Assembly: GCF_001864835.1 (NCBI RefSeq)
Contig: NZ_MJGI01000007.1
Coordinates: 84,371 to 141,685 of the forward strand
DNA length: 57,315 bases
Origin: Curtobacterium sp. MCBA15_001
GTDB taxonomy: Bacteria; Actinomycetota; Actinomycetes; Actinomycetales; Microbacteriaceae
Direction of reading: 5' to 3'
The translations under genes and the position numbers were made by a program. Below are positions 35,959 to 45,405 of this stretch, one piece after another. Numbering within the stretch: position 1 is the stretch's first letter; every line of letters begins with the position of its first letter. The notes below the pieces were generated by a model, which was not told the DNA's origin, made no database searches, and saw nothing but the letters and a program-made list of their open reading frames with translations.

Positions 35959-37929
35959 ATGTCCACTCCGACCCAGGTCGACCCCCGCAACGAGGACCAC
36001 GGAGCCGACGGCGACCGCACCTTCCCACCGTCTCCCGAGTTCGTGGCGGACGCCGTCGCGCACGAGGACCTGCACGAGGCCGCCAGGCAGGACCGACCGG
36101 CCTTCTGGGGCGAACAGGCCCGGACGCTGCTGGACTGGCGCACGCCGTTCACGAAGACGCTCGACTGGTCGGGAGCGCCGTTCGCGAAGTGGTTCGACGA
36201 CGGCACCCTCAACGTCGCCGAGAACTGCCTCGACCGTCACGTCCGCGCGGGCAACGGCGACCGGGTCGCGATCCACTTCGAGGGTGCTCCCGGCGACACC
36301 CGACGCATCACCTACGCCGAACTCACCGCCGACGTGCAGCGCGCCGCGAACATGCTCACCGACCTCGGCGTCACCCAGGGCGACCGGGTCGTCGTCTACA
36401 TGCCCCTCATCCCCGAGGCCGTCGTCACGATGCTCGCGGTCGCCCGGATCGGCGCGGTGCACTCGGTCGTGTTCGGCGGGTTCAGCGCCGAGAGCCTCCG
36501 TGCCCGGATCGAGGACGCCGGCGCGAAGCTCGTCGTCACCGCGGACGGCGGCTGGCGGCGCGGCGCGGTCGCAGCGCTCAAGCCCGCGGTCGACGAGGCA
36601 CTGCAGGGCGAGGGCACCGACAGCGTCGAGCGCGTGCTCGTCGTCCGCCGCGGCGGCAACGACGTCGCCTGGGACGACGACCGCGACCTGTGGTGGCACG
36701 ACGCGTTCGCACAGGCCGCACCCGAGCACGAGGCACAGGCCTTCCCCGCCGAGAACCCGCTCTTCATCCTGTACACGTCCGGCACCACCGGGAAGCCCAA
36801 GGGCATCGTGCACACCTCCGGTGGCTACCTGACCCAGGCGTCGTACACGCACAAGAACGTCTTCGACATGCACCCGGAGAAGGACGTCTACTGGTGCACG
36901 GCCGACATCGGCTGGATCACCGGCCACTCCTACGTCGTCTACGGCCCGCTGGCGAACGGCGTCACCCAGGTCCTCTACGAGGGAACGCCGGACGAGCCGA
37001 AGCCCGGCCGCTGGTGGGACATCGTCGACTCCTACGGCGTCACCGTCCTCTACACCGCACCCACCGCGGTCCGCGCCGCCATGAAGGCCGGCCGACAGAT
37101 CCCCGAGGCCCGCAGCCTGGCGTCCCTCCGCCTGCTCGGCAGCGTCGGCGAGCCGATCAACCCCGAGGCCTGGCAGTGGTACCGGCAGGTCATCGGCCAT
37201 GACCGCACCCCGATCGTCGACACGTGGTGGCAGACCGAGACCGGCGCGATCATGGTCTCCGCACTCCCCGGCGTCACCAAGCTCAAGCCCGGCGCAGCGC
37301 AGACACCGCTGCCCGGCATCGTCGCCGAGATCGTGGACGAGGACGGCCACCGCGTCGACCCCGGCGGCAGCGGCTACCTCACCATCGCCGAACCCTGGCC
37401 GTCGATGGCACGCGGGATCTGGAACGACCCGGAGCGCTTCGTCGAGACGTACTGGGACCGCTTCCCCGGCCGCTACTTCGCCGGCGACGGCGCCCGGCTC
37501 GACGGCGAGGGCGACATCTGGGTGCAGGGCCGCGTCGACGACGTCATGAACGTCTCCGGCCACCGGCTCTCCACCGCGGAGATCGAGTCGGCCCTCGTCG
37601 GACACGAGGGCGTCGCCGAGGCCGCCGTCGTCGGCGCAGCCGACGAGACGACCGGTCAGGCCATCGTCGCGTTCGTGATCCTGACCACCGAGGCCGCCGA
37701 GGGCGTCGACCGTGACGCCGTCGCGGCCGAGCTGCGCGCCTGGGTCGGCACCCGCATCGGCGCGATCGCGAAGCCCCGACAGATCGTCATCGTGCCCGAG
37801 CTGCCGAAGACGCGGTCCGGCAAGATCATGCGGCGGCTGCTCCGCGACGCGGCCGAGGGACGCAGGATCGGCGACACGACCACGCTGGCCGACCCGACGA
37901 TCATGGCGACCATCGCGGAACTCATGTAG
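35959..37929 (+). CDS. acs: Acetyl-coenzyme A synthetase
   Basis: 656 residues, standard length. The adenylation motifs are YTSGTTGKPKG and DTWWQTETG. The C-terminal RSGKIMRR (Lys about 620) is the site that lysine acetyltransferases usually modify. It activates acetate to acetyl-CoA with ATP. ATG at 35959 has GAAAGGA upstream. It is followed by a strong bidirectional hairpin. Confidence 0.97.
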   Translation: MSTPTQVDPRNEDHGADGDRTFPPSPEFVADAVAHEDLHEAARQDRPAFWGEQARTLLDWRTPFTKTLDWSGAPFAKWFDDGTLNVAENCLDRHVRAGNGDRVAIHFEGAPGDTRRITYAELTADVQRAANMLTDLGVTQGDRVVVYMPLIPEAVVTMLAVARIGAVHSVVFGGFSAESLRARIEDAGAKLVVTADGGWRRGAVAALKPAVDEALQGEGTDSVERVLVVRRGGNDVAWDDDRDLWWHDAFAQAAPEHEAQAFPAENPLFILYTSGTTGKPKGIVHTSGGYLTQASYTHKNVFDMHPEKDVYWCTADIGWITGHSYVVYGPLANGVTQVLYEGTPDEPKPGRWWDIVDSYGVTVLYTAPTAVRAAMKAGRQIPEARSLASLRLLGSVGEPINPEAWQWYRQVIGHDRTPIVDTWWQTETGAIMVSALPGVTKLKPGAAQTPLPGIVAEIVDEDGHRVDPGGSGYLTIAEPWPSMARGIWNDPERFVETYWDRFPGRYFAGDGARLDGEGDIWVQGRVDDVMNVSGHRLSTAEIESALVGHEGVAEAAVVGAADETTGQAIVAFVILTTEAAEGVDRDAVAAELRAWVGTRIGAIAKPRQIVIVPELPKTRSGKIMRRLLRDAAEGRRIGDTTTLADPTIMATIAELM

Positions 37930-37940
37930 ACCGCGGAACG

Positions 37941-37982
37941 TGATGAGGGCCTCCAGTCAGTACCGACTGGAGGCCCTCATCA
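37941..37982. terminator. Strong bidirectional terminator between acs and ridA
   Basis: TGATGAGGGCCTCCAGTC, a 6-base loop, then its exact reverse complement: an 18-bp stem. It lies 12 bases after the acs stop and 24 bases from the ridA stop on the other strand. Its sequence differs from the family A palindromes. Confidence 0.88.
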
Positions 37983-38006
37983 CTTCCGGCAGACGGGGAA
38001 CACCCG

Positions 38007-38468
38007 TCAGGCGGTCAGCTCCACCACCAACTCGACCTCGACCGGTGCGTCCATCGGGAGCACCGCGACGCCCACCGCGCTCCGCGCATGGACGCCGGCG
38101 TCGCCGAAGACGTCGCCGACCAGGGTCGACGCGCCGTTCGCGACACCGGGCTGCCCGGTGAAGGCGGGATCGGAGGCGACGAAGACCGTCACCTTGACGA
38201 CCCGGGCGACGCGGTCGAGCGAGCCGGCGACGGACTGCACGGCGGCCAGCGCGTTGAGTGCTGCCTGGCGCGCCTGCGCGGTCGCGGTGTCGGCGTCCAC
38301 GTCCGCACCGACCTTGCCGGTCACGGGCAGCGCACCGTCGACGAAGGGCAGCTGCCCCGCGGTGTACACGTACTGCCCGGTCACGACGGCCGGCACGTAG
38401 GCGGCCACGGGGGCTGCGACCTCCGGGATCGTGAGCCCGAGCTCCTGCAGACGCGCGTCGATGCTCAC
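38007..38468 (-). CDS. RidA / YjgF family protein
   Basis: 153 residues. It has the RidA-like core (YVPAVVTGQYVYTAGQLP, then VVKVTVFVASDP). True RidA enzymes hydrolyse reactive imines; this longer form belongs to the subfamily encoded beside DUF4177 genes, so enamine deaminase activity is only probable. Its GTG start overlaps the stop of the DUF4177 gene (GTGA), indicating coupled translation. The same pair stands beside ponA2 in mycobacteria. Confidence 0.9.
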   Translation of the reverse strand: MSIDARLQELGLTIPEVAAPVAAYVPAVVTGQYVYTAGQLPFVDGALPVTGKVGADVDADTATAQARQAALNALAAVQSVAGSLDRVARVVKVTVFVASDPAFTGQPGVANGASTLVGDVFGDAGVHARSAVGVAVLPMDAPVEVELVVELTA

Positions 38469-38623
38469 GCGTCGGCCTTCGGACGCTTCAGGTAGGCGAC
38501 GAGTCCGCCCTCGGGACCGGTGACGATCTGGACCAGTTCCCAGCCCTCGCCCCCGTGCGCGTTGAGGATCGCGGTGGTGTTGTGGATCATCAGCGGCGTG
38601 GTGAAGTACTCCCAGCGAGTCAT
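38465..38623 (-). CDS. Small DUF4177 protein
   Basis: 52 residues: MTRWEYFTTPLMIH, then GGEGWELVQIV and a LVAYLKRP end. This is the DUF4177 pattern (WEY start, GWELV core). The function is unknown. It is divergent from the penicillin-binding protein gene, with 50 bases between start codons, and overlaps the ridA start by 4 bases. Confidence 0.88.
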   Translation of the reverse strand: MTRWEYFTTPLMIHNTTAILNAHGGEGWELVQIVTGPEGGLVAYLKRPKADA

Positions 38624-38673
38624 GCGGTTCCTTGCCAGCCTTTCAGTCGGGGGTGTCGTTTAGGCTGCATCAT

Positions 38674-41235
38674 ATGTCTGCCCAGAAGACGTCTGCCTCG
38701 CGGACCAAACCAGTCTCTGCAGTCGGCGCCTTCGTCGGGTTCGTCGGGTTCAGCGTGCTGGCCGGCCTGTTGGTCACCATCGGTGTCACCCCGGCGATCG
38801 CGGTGGCCGGTGTCACCACGACCTCGACGATCGGCGTCTTCGAGTCGCTGCCGGAGTACATCGAGATCGGTGACCTGCCGCAGCGCAACGAGGTCCTGGC
38901 CTACCAGGGCGGGCAGCCCGTGCACCTGGCGACGGTCTACGACCAGAACCGGCAGGAGCTCAAGTTCGACCAGATCAGCGACCAGCTGAAGAACGCCGCG
39001 ATCGACGGCGAGGACAAGCGCTTCTACGACCACGGCGGCGTCGACATGACCTCGCTCGTGCGCGCCGGCGTGGGTTCGCTCGCCGGTGGTCTGGGTGAGT
39101 CCGGCGGCGGGTCGACGCTGACCATGCAGCTGGTCCGCAACATCAAGATGCAGCAGGCACTCGAACTCCCCACCCCGGAAGAGCGCGACAAGGCCTACAA
39201 CGACGCGGTCGAGCAGACCATCCCCCGCAAGCTCGAGGAGATGAAGCTCGCGATCGGCCTGGCGAAGAAGTACTCGCACCAGGAGATCCTGACCGGCTAC
39301 CTCAACATCGCCTACTTCGGCGACCAGACCTACGGCGTGCAGGCCGCCGCGCAGCACTACTTCAACAAGAACGCCACGGACCTGACCCCGCAGGAAGCGG
39401 CGTCGATCCTGGCCATCGTGCAGTCGCCGAACACGCGCAACCTGTCCGACCCCAAGTACTACGACGCCAACGTCGCCCGACGTGACGTCATCCTCAAGTC
39501 GATGTTCGCGCAGAAGCACCTGACGCAGGAGCAGTACGACGCCGCCATCGCCTCGAAGCCGGCCGACTACGTGCACCTGACCGAGCCGAACCAGGGCTGC
39601 AAGTCCGCAGCGGGCAACGGCTCGCAGTTCTTCTGCGACTACGCCGTGAAGGTCGTCAAGCAGATGTCGCAGCTGGGCTCGACCGACAAGCAGCGTGCGA
39701 CCGCCTGGCGCAACGGTGGGTACACGATCCAGACCACGCTCGACCTCGACGCCAACGGCACCCAGAAGGACGTCCTCAACAAGTACGACCGCAACACCGA
39801 GACGCGTCTGGCCCTCGGCGCCGCGTTCGACTCGGTCGAGGTCGGCACCGGCCGCATCCTGACGATGGCGCAGAACAAGGACTACGACCAGTCGCTGCAG
39901 TCCCCGCCGACCGCCACGTCCATCAACTACAGCGTGGACAAGGAGTACGGCGGCTCGATCGGCTTCCAGGTCGGGTCGACGTACAAGGTCTTCACCCTGC
40001 TCGACTGGCTGAAGGCCGGGCACGGGCTGAACGAGGTCGTCAACGGCACCCCGCACAACACCTCACGGTGGACGATCTGTGGACAGACCGACTACACGAA
40101 CTGGGCACCGAAGAACGACTCCGCTGGTGAGAAGGGCAACTTCACCGTCATCGCCGCGACCGCAGCATCGGTGAACGCCGCGTTCGCCTCGATGGCCGCC
40201 AAGCTCGACATCTGCGACATCAAGCAGACCGCCGAGGACCTCGGCGTGCACTCCGCCGACGAGAAGACCCCGCTGAACAGCTACCCGTCGTCCATCCTCG
40301 GTACGAACAACATCGCGCCGCTGACGATGGCCGCTGCCTACGCCGGCATCGCGAACAACGGCACGTTCTGCTCCCCGATCGCGATCGACAACGTGACCGA
40401 CGCGGCGGGCAAGAGCCTCGGCGGGCAGCCCAAGGACTGCAAGCAGGTCCTCGACCCGTCCGTCGCCCAGTCCGCGATCTACGCCATGAAGCGCACGATC
40501 TCGAGCGGCACCGCGGTCGGCGCCCAGACCCCGGACGGCACGCAGCTGTTCGGCAAGACCGGCACGACCGACGACGCGGACCAGATCTGGCTCGTGGGCT
40601 CCAGCTCCAAGGTCGCCACCGCGTACTGGCAGGGCAACACGGACGGCAAGAAGCTCAACCTGCGGCACTACAGCAACGGCGTCAGCAACACCTACGCCGG
40701 GTACCGTGCGAATGCCTGGCGTCAGGCGCAGGCACCGCTGAACGCCCTGTACCCGGCCGGCCCGTTCACCGATCCGTCGGCGACGGCGCTCAAGGGCAAC
40801 AGCATCGCGATCCCCGACGTGTCGGGCAAGACCGCTGACGAGGCCCGCGCGATCATCTCGGGCGCAGGACTCACATACGTCGACGGCGGCACGCAGCCCG
40901 GCGGCGGCGCAGCGGGCACCGTCTCGTCCACCTCGCCCGACGTCGGATCGCTCCTCTCGCGGGGATCGAGCGTCACGGTGTACACCACCGACGGCAGCCA
41001 GGCGAACGTGCCCGACGTGAACGGCCAGTCCGTCGGCGACGCCCGCGCGGCCCTCGGCGCGGCCGGGTACGGCACGGTCAACCTCACCCCCGACTACGCC
41101 AAGGGCGACGGCAAGAACCAGTGCACCGTCGCCGCGATGGACCCGGCTGCCGGCACTGCGATGGCGAAGGCGACCGCCGTCACGATCAAGCTCTTCGGCG
41201 ACAAGGACGGCAACCCGCCGAAGGACTGCAAGTGA
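38674..41235 (+). CDS. Bifunctional penicillin-binding protein with PASTA domains (PonA2-like)
   Basis: 853 residues. One membrane helix (about 15-45) is followed by a GT51 glycosyltransferase domain (EDKRFYDHGGVD and GGGSTLTMQLVRN). A transpeptidase domain then shows STYK (Ser about 434), SVN and KTGTTDDAD (about 627). Two C-terminal PASTA domains start at about 712 and 778 (IPDVSG and VPDVNG). It polymerises and crosslinks peptidoglycan. The ATG at 38674 is 7 bases after TAGGCT (38661-38666), so it is leaderless; a reading from 38632 crosses that promoter. Confidence 0.95.
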   Translation: MSAQKTSASRTKPVSAVGAFVGFVGFSVLAGLLVTIGVTPAIAVAGVTTTSTIGVFESLPEYIEIGDLPQRNEVLAYQGGQPVHLATVYDQNRQELKFDQISDQLKNAAIDGEDKRFYDHGGVDMTSLVRAGVGSLAGGLGESGGGSTLTMQLVRNIKMQQALELPTPEERDKAYNDAVEQTIPRKLEEMKLAIGLAKKYSHQEILTGYLNIAYFGDQTYGVQAAAQHYFNKNATDLTPQEAASILAIVQSPNTRNLSDPKYYDANVARRDVILKSMFAQKHLTQEQYDAAIASKPADYVHLTEPNQGCKSAAGNGSQFFCDYAVKVVKQMSQLGSTDKQRATAWRNGGYTIQTTLDLDANGTQKDVLNKYDRNTETRLALGAAFDSVEVGTGRILTMAQNKDYDQSLQSPPTATSINYSVDKEYGGSIGFQVGSTYKVFTLLDWLKAGHGLNEVVNGTPHNTSRWTICGQTDYTNWAPKNDSAGEKGNFTVIAATAASVNAAFASMAAKLDICDIKQTAEDLGVHSADEKTPLNSYPSSILGTNNIAPLTMAAAYAGIANNGTFCSPIAIDNVTDAAGKSLGGQPKDCKQVLDPSVAQSAIYAMKRTISSGTAVGAQTPDGTQLFGKTGTTDDADQIWLVGSSSKVATAYWQGNTDGKKLNLRHYSNGVSNTYAGYRANAWRQAQAPLNALYPAGPFTDPSATALKGNSIAIPDVSGKTADEARAIISGAGLTYVDGGTQPGGGAAGTVSSTSPDVGSLLSRGSSVTVYTTDGSQANVPDVNGQSVGDARAALGAAGYGTVNLTPDYAKGDGKNQCTVAAMDPAAGTAMAKATAVTIKLFGDKDGNPPKDCK

Positions 41236-42188
41236 CGCGGAGCCGCGCCGCGCTCGGGGCCCTCGCCGTCGGGGCTGCCGCCGGCGTCGGCGCGGCAGCG
41301 TGGGGCACGCTCGTCGAACGGCGACGCTTCGGCATCCGCTGGGAGACCGTGCCCGTACTGCCCCCGGGGTCGCGCGACGTCGTCGTCCTGCACCTGTCCG
41401 ACATCCACATGGCACCGTGGCAGGCCGACAAGCAGCAGTGGATCCGCGACCTCAGCCTGGTCGAGCCGGACTTCGTCATCAACACCGGCGACAACCCCGG
41501 GCACGAGACCGCGAACGCCGCGATCGAGTACGCCCTCGAGCCGTTCCGCGGCGTCCCCGGCGCATTCGTCCACGGGTCGAACGACTTCTTCGGTCCCGCG
41601 CCCCGCAACCCGCTGCGCTACTTCAGCGGCCCGAGCGCGATGCACACGAAGGCGACGCCGGTCGACCTCGACGTCGAGCGCCAGACGGCGTTCTTCGAGT
41701 CGCTCGGATGGCTCGACCTCAACGACCACGCCCGCGCCATCGAGGTCCGCGGTTCGCGGTTCGAGCTCTTCGGCACGTCGGACGCCCACCGCGACTGGGA
41801 CCGGCTCGACCTGCTCCCCACGAACGTCGACGAGATGCGCGGCGAGGTCCCCTGGTCCGAGGACGAGGACGGCCCCGCGCCGGTGTCCATCGGTGTGACG
41901 CACGCGCCGTACCGCCGCGTGCTCGACGCGTTCGTGACCCAGGGCGCCGACATCGTCTTCGCCGGTCACACCCACGGCGGCCAGGTCGCCGTGCCCGGGG
42001 TCGGCGCACTCGTCACGAACTGCGATCTCCCCCGTGCCTACGCCAGCGGCCTGCATCGCTGGCAGAACAAGACGCACTGGTCGTGGCTCCAGGTGTCCGC
42101 GGGCCTCGGCACGTCCATCTACGCCCCGGTCCGGTTCGCCTGCCGTCCCGAGGCCGTCGTCGTGACGCTCACGGCTCGCACCGCCTGA
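41232..42188 (+). CDS. Membrane-anchored metallophosphoesterase
   Basis: 318 residues. A short N-terminal hydrophobic anchor (AALGALAVGAAAGVGAAAW) is followed by the calcineurin-like domain with metal-binding motifs LSDIHM, GDN, HGSND and AGHTHGG. The family includes YkuE-like lipid A or cyclic nucleotide phosphoesterases; the substrate is unknown. Its GTG overlaps the stop of the penicillin-binding protein gene (GTGA), and the same pair occurs in mycobacteria (Rv3682-Rv3683), so a cell-envelope role is likely. Confidence 0.92.
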   Translation: MTRSRAALGALAVGAAAGVGAAAWGTLVERRRFGIRWETVPVLPPGSRDVVVLHLSDIHMAPWQADKQQWIRDLSLVEPDFVINTGDNPGHETANAAIEYALEPFRGVPGAFVHGSNDFFGPAPRNPLRYFSGPSAMHTKATPVDLDVERQTAFFESLGWLDLNDHARAIEVRGSRFELFGTSDAHRDWDRLDLLPTNVDEMRGEVPWSEDEDGPAPVSIGVTHAPYRRVLDAFVTQGADIVFAGHTHGGQVAVPGVGALVTNCDLPRAYASGLHRWQNKTHWSWLQVSAGLGTSIYAPVRFACRPEAVVVTLTARTA

Positions 42189-42230
42189 ACCCGGTCGCGC
42201 GGGTGGTCGTGAGCACCCTCGATCATCCGC

Positions 42231-42236
42231 TAGACT
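42231..42236 (+). promoter_or_regulatory. Probable -10 element of tRNA-Pro
   Basis: TAGACT, 35 bases before the mature 5' end of the tRNA. No convincing -35 element is visible. Confidence 0.5.
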
Positions 42237-42271
42237 GCTTCAGGTCGCTTCATGGAGTGACCAACACACCT

Positions 42272-42346
<75 letters not shown>

Positions 42347-42350
42347 AGAC

Positions 42351-42382
42351 GAAGGCCCGGATCCACACGGATCCGGGCCTTC
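42351..42382 (+). terminator. Terminator of tRNA-Pro
   Basis: GAAGGCCCGGATCC, loop ACAC, then its exact reverse complement and TGTGTTG. It lies 6 bases after the tRNA. Confidence 0.88.
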
Positions 42383-42483
42383 TGTGTTGCTCCGGCTGCC
42401 GCGCCGCGCCAGCGATGTCGCCTGGGACACACAGCAGCCCAGCGACCCCCGGAGCGGAGACGTGCGCCGCTACCGTCGGCGAC

Positions 42484-43038
42484 ATGGCGACGTCCGGACC
42501 GAGCGGTACAGAGCATCACGAGAGGCGGACCGCCGCGGTCCTCACGGGAACGGTCGCCGGACTCGTGGCGATCCTCTTCCCCATCATCACTCTCGTCGTC
42601 GTCTACCTGGTGATCGCGGGACTGACGACGCGGACGGAGTCGGCCGACCGCTCCCTCAGCCTCGCCGGGTACTTGGGCTTCGCGTTGGCCGCTGTCGTGA
42701 TCTGCGGGCTGGGCGGCGTGGGAGGGAACGCGCTGTCCTCGTTCCCGAGCGCCGGCTGCGTCGGCATCGCCGTGGGGTGGCTCCTCTTCGGCGTCGTGAT
42801 GCTCCTGCTCCTGGGGTTCGATCTCCTTCCTTCAAAGCCACCTTGGTACAGCTGGGGATCATTCCTTTCATTCATCGGCCTGCTCGGTACTCCCCTCGTT
42901 TTTGCCGCCGCCATGGCCACTTTCACGGTCGGAGTCGTCGTCCGCGACGCACGGCGACGGTGGCTCGCGGTTGCCCTCCTCTCCTCGATGCCTGGGCTGA
43001 TGATCGCGCTGTACGGCTGCCTCGACCCGTTGTCGTGA
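42484..43038 (+). CDS. Hypothetical membrane protein
   Basis: 184 residues with about four or five hydrophobic segments and short charged loops; no family recognised. ATG at 42484 lies 7 bases after TACCGT (42471-42476), so it is likely leaderless. Between about 42810 and 42910 the codons are clearly less GC-rich than in neighbouring genes (for example runs of TTC, CTT, TCA and TTT), which hints at recent acquisition. It stands directly after tRNA-Pro and its terminator. Confidence 0.75.
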   Translation: MATSGPSGTEHHERRTAAVLTGTVAGLVAILFPIITLVVVYLVIAGLTTRTESADRSLSLAGYLGFALAAVVICGLGGVGGNALSSFPSAGCVGIAVGWLLFGVVMLLLLGFDLLPSKPPWYSWGSFLSFIGLLGTPLVFAAAMATFTVGVVVRDARRRWLAVALLSSMPGLMIALYGCLDPLS

Positions 43039-43054
43039 CCAACGCCGGAACGCG

Positions 43055-43564
43055 TTGACGCGCACCACCGCTCGCTCCCTGTCCGCGCGCTTCGCGACCG
43101 CGGTCATGTCGTTCGTGGCCGCGCTGGCACTGAGCATCGCGAACGCCTCGAACGCAGCGCACGTCATCATGCGCGCTTCGTCCGAGACGGGGTTGCACGC
43201 GTCGCTGCTCGCGCCGATCATCGGCTGCTCGGTGCTGTGCCTGCTGTTCGGCATGAGGATGGGCAGTCCGAAGGCAGTCAGGCAACGACGATGGGCAGCG
43301 ATCGGCTCGGCCCTGGTCGTGATCCCGACGCTCGCTGTCGTCGGCACCTTCTGTCTCGTGTTCGTGCTCGGCGCGAGGACGAACCCGCACGCGGTCGGCT
43401 TCGCGGTCATCATCCTCAGCCCTGCCGTCGCCGCGGGAGCGGTCCTCGCCACGGTGACCGTCCGGAGCTGGGCCCTCCCACGATGGGCGTACGCGGGTGC
43501 GCTGCTGCTCCTCTCCGCCACGCCGGTCCTGCTGGCGGTGGCTCGCGTCCTCCTCGTGCCCTGA
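43055..43564 (+). CDS. Hypothetical membrane protein
   Basis: 169 residues with four hydrophobic segments and a basic MGSPKAVRQRRW loop in the middle; no family recognised. It starts 16 bases after the previous gene and is probably in one operon with it. The start is uncertain: TTG at 43055 gives a plausible basic N-terminus, and an ATG near 43107 would remove part of the first helix. The length and two-protein arrangement give no clue to function. Confidence 0.65.
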   Translation: MTRTTARSLSARFATAVMSFVAALALSIANASNAAHVIMRASSETGLHASLLAPIIGCSVLCLLFGMRMGSPKAVRQRRWAAIGSALVVIPTLAVVGTFCLVFVLGARTNPHAVGFAVIILSPAVAAGAVLATVTVRSWALPRWAYAGALLLLSATPVLLAVARVLLVP

Positions 43565-43668
43565 CGCGGGGCAGAACGGCGCCGCGAGCCGGCGCGATGT
43601 GCCCGAGGACACACCGGCCCCGGCCGTCGCCCGGAGGCGGAACACTCCCCCGTTAGCCTGAGACGGCC

Positions 43669-44694
43669 ATGGAGATCCCCGAGCGACTCGTCCCCGTCCT
43701 GCAGCGCATCGCCGCGACCGCACCTGAACTCGGTGACGACCCCGTGCTGGCCGCCAGCCTGGTCGAGAACGTCACGTCGATGCTCGCTGACGCGCACCGG
43801 CACTACGCCGAGGGGACCGATGCGTCGATCACCAGCGACGACCTGATCGCCGACGAGCACCTGGCGACCGGGGCCCTGCACGCCGAGCGGATGCAGCACC
43901 CCGCCGGGGCGATGCTGGCAGCCGAGATCCTGTTCGACGAGTACCTGCCCGTCTTCGTCGACGAGGTCGGTGCGACGACCCCGACCGAACTCCTCGCGGC
44001 CTCCAGGGCGCTGCACGCGGGCATCTGGCGGCGCTTCCCGGCCGGGGCCATCGCGTACACCGAGGCACTCCGCCAACGCGTCACGACGGCGAACCTGGAC
44101 TCGCGCGCGCACATCGCCCGGGACCTGCACGACCGGGTCGCGCACGGCATCCTGGCCGGGCTGCAGCGCATCGACCTCGCACTCCTCACCGATCCCCCGG
44201 CGCCGGAACGCACCACGCAGCTCGAGGCCGCGGCAGCCCAGCTCCGACGAGCGCTCGGCGACGTGCAGAACCTCGCCGTCGCCCTGCACGCCCGCGTCGG
44301 GGACGACCTGCTCGACGCCGCACTGGCCCGACACGTCGCCGATCTGTTCCCGGACACCGAGCACGTCAGCATCGCGTCGCACGGCACGCCCAGCACGCTG
44401 GTGAACTGGCGCGCCGAGGAGTCGCTGACGATCCTGCTCGAGGCGCTGACGAACTGGTGGAAGCACGCGCGGGACAGCGACGTCCGGGTGGTGTTCACCT
44501 GGGCGGACGACGCGGTGACGGTCAGCGTGCAGGACGACGGCCCCGGGTTCGACCGGTCCGAGCACGCGCAGGGCCGGCTCGGGCAGTCGACGATGCGCGA
44601 ACGGGCGGCACTGATCGGGGCCTCGCTCGACGTCGTCAGCGCTCCGGGAGCGGGCACGCGGGTGACGCTCGTCGTGCCGCGGGGATCGCTGTGA
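43669..44694 (+). CDS. Cytoplasmic sensor histidine kinase (HisKA_3 type)
   Basis: 341 residues. An N-terminal region (about 1-140) of unknown fold has no membrane segment. It is followed by the HisKA_3 dimer helix with ARDLHDRVAHG (His about 154) and an HATPase domain with ALTNWWKHA and DDGPGFD. It belongs to the NarL-type pair with the response regulator whose start it overlaps. ATG at 43669 is 9 bases after TAGCCT (43654-43659), probably leaderless. Lack of membrane helices suggests a soluble signal. Confidence 0.88.
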   Translation: MEIPERLVPVLQRIAATAPELGDDPVLAASLVENVTSMLADAHRHYAEGTDASITSDDLIADEHLATGALHAERMQHPAGAMLAAEILFDEYLPVFVDEVGATTPTELLAASRALHAGIWRRFPAGAIAYTEALRQRVTTANLDSRAHIARDLHDRVAHGILAGLQRIDLALLTDPPAPERTTQLEAAAAQLRRALGDVQNLAVALHARVGDDLLDAALARHVADLFPDTEHVSIASHGTPSTLVNWRAEESLTILLEALTNWWKHARDSDVRVVFTWADDAVTVSVQDDGPGFDRSEHAQGRLGQSTMRERAALIGASLDVVSAPGAGTRVTLVVPRGSL

Positions 44695-45314
44695 GCGGCG
44701 GCGTCACACACGTCGCGATCGTCGACGACCACCGCCTGTTCCGCGAGGGCCTGGCGACGATCCTGGCAGCGGTGTCCAGCCTGCGGGTCGTCGCCCACGG
44801 TGAACGGCCGTCCGACGTGCTGGACGGTCCCGAGGCCGCTGCGATCGACGTCCTGCTGCTCGACGTCGAACTCGACGGGCCTCCGGCACGCACGACCATC
44901 GCGTCGGTGCGGCGGAACCACCCGCACATCGCAGTGGTCGTGCTGACGATGCACCGGGACGCCGTCCTGCGCCGGGCGCTGCTCGATGCCGGAGCGGTCG
45001 ACTTCGTGACGAAGGACACGCCGAGCCGCGAACTCGTCGGACGGATCGTGCGCGCCGCGACCCGGACGGACACGCCGGTGACCTTCCCGGTCGACCTGGT
45101 CACGGACGCCCGCGCGGGCTCACCGCTGAGCGACCGCGAGACCGAGGTCCTCCGGCTCCTCGCCCGGGCCCGGTCGAACGCCGAGATCGCCGCCGACCTC
45201 GGACTCGCCGTCGGGACCGTGAAGCGCCACGTCTACAACGTGTTCCGCAAGCTCGACGTCAGCAGCCGGGTCGGAGCCGTGGCGACGGCCACGCGACTCG
45301 GCCTGCTCGGCTGA
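44691..45314 (+). CDS. NarL/LuxR-type response regulator
   Basis: 207 residues. The receiver domain has VAIVDDHRLFREG and LLLDVEL (phospho-Asp), then the LuxR HTH (LSDRETEVLRLLARARSNAEIAADLGL, VKRHVYNVFRKL). The GTG start overlaps the kinase stop by GTGA, so the two form a two-component system. The targets are unknown; the membrane protein pair upstream is a candidate. Confidence 0.92.
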   Translation: MSGGVTHVAIVDDHRLFREGLATILAAVSSLRVVAHGERPSDVLDGPEAAAIDVLLLDVELDGPPARTTIASVRRNHPHIAVVVLTMHRDAVLRRALLDAGAVDFVTKDTPSRELVGRIVRAATRTDTPVTFPVDLVTDARAGSPLSDRETEVLRLLARARSNAEIAADLGLAVGTVKRHVYNVFRKLDVSSRVGAVATATRLGLLG

Positions 45315-45330
45315 CCCGGGCCTCCAGGCC

Positions 45331-45385
45331 GACCGCGACGAAACTGGCGGACCGCGACGAACCGGCCGACCGCGACGAAGTGGCC
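45331..45385. repeat. Three 18-19-bp tandem repeats after the response regulator
   Basis: Units beginning GACCGCGACGAA at 45331, 45350 and 45368, followed by a partial fourth. They lie 17 bases after the regulator stop in the convergent spacer before the luciferase-like gene. Confidence 0.85.
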
Positions 45386-45405
45386 GACCGAACCGCACCA
45401 AGCGC

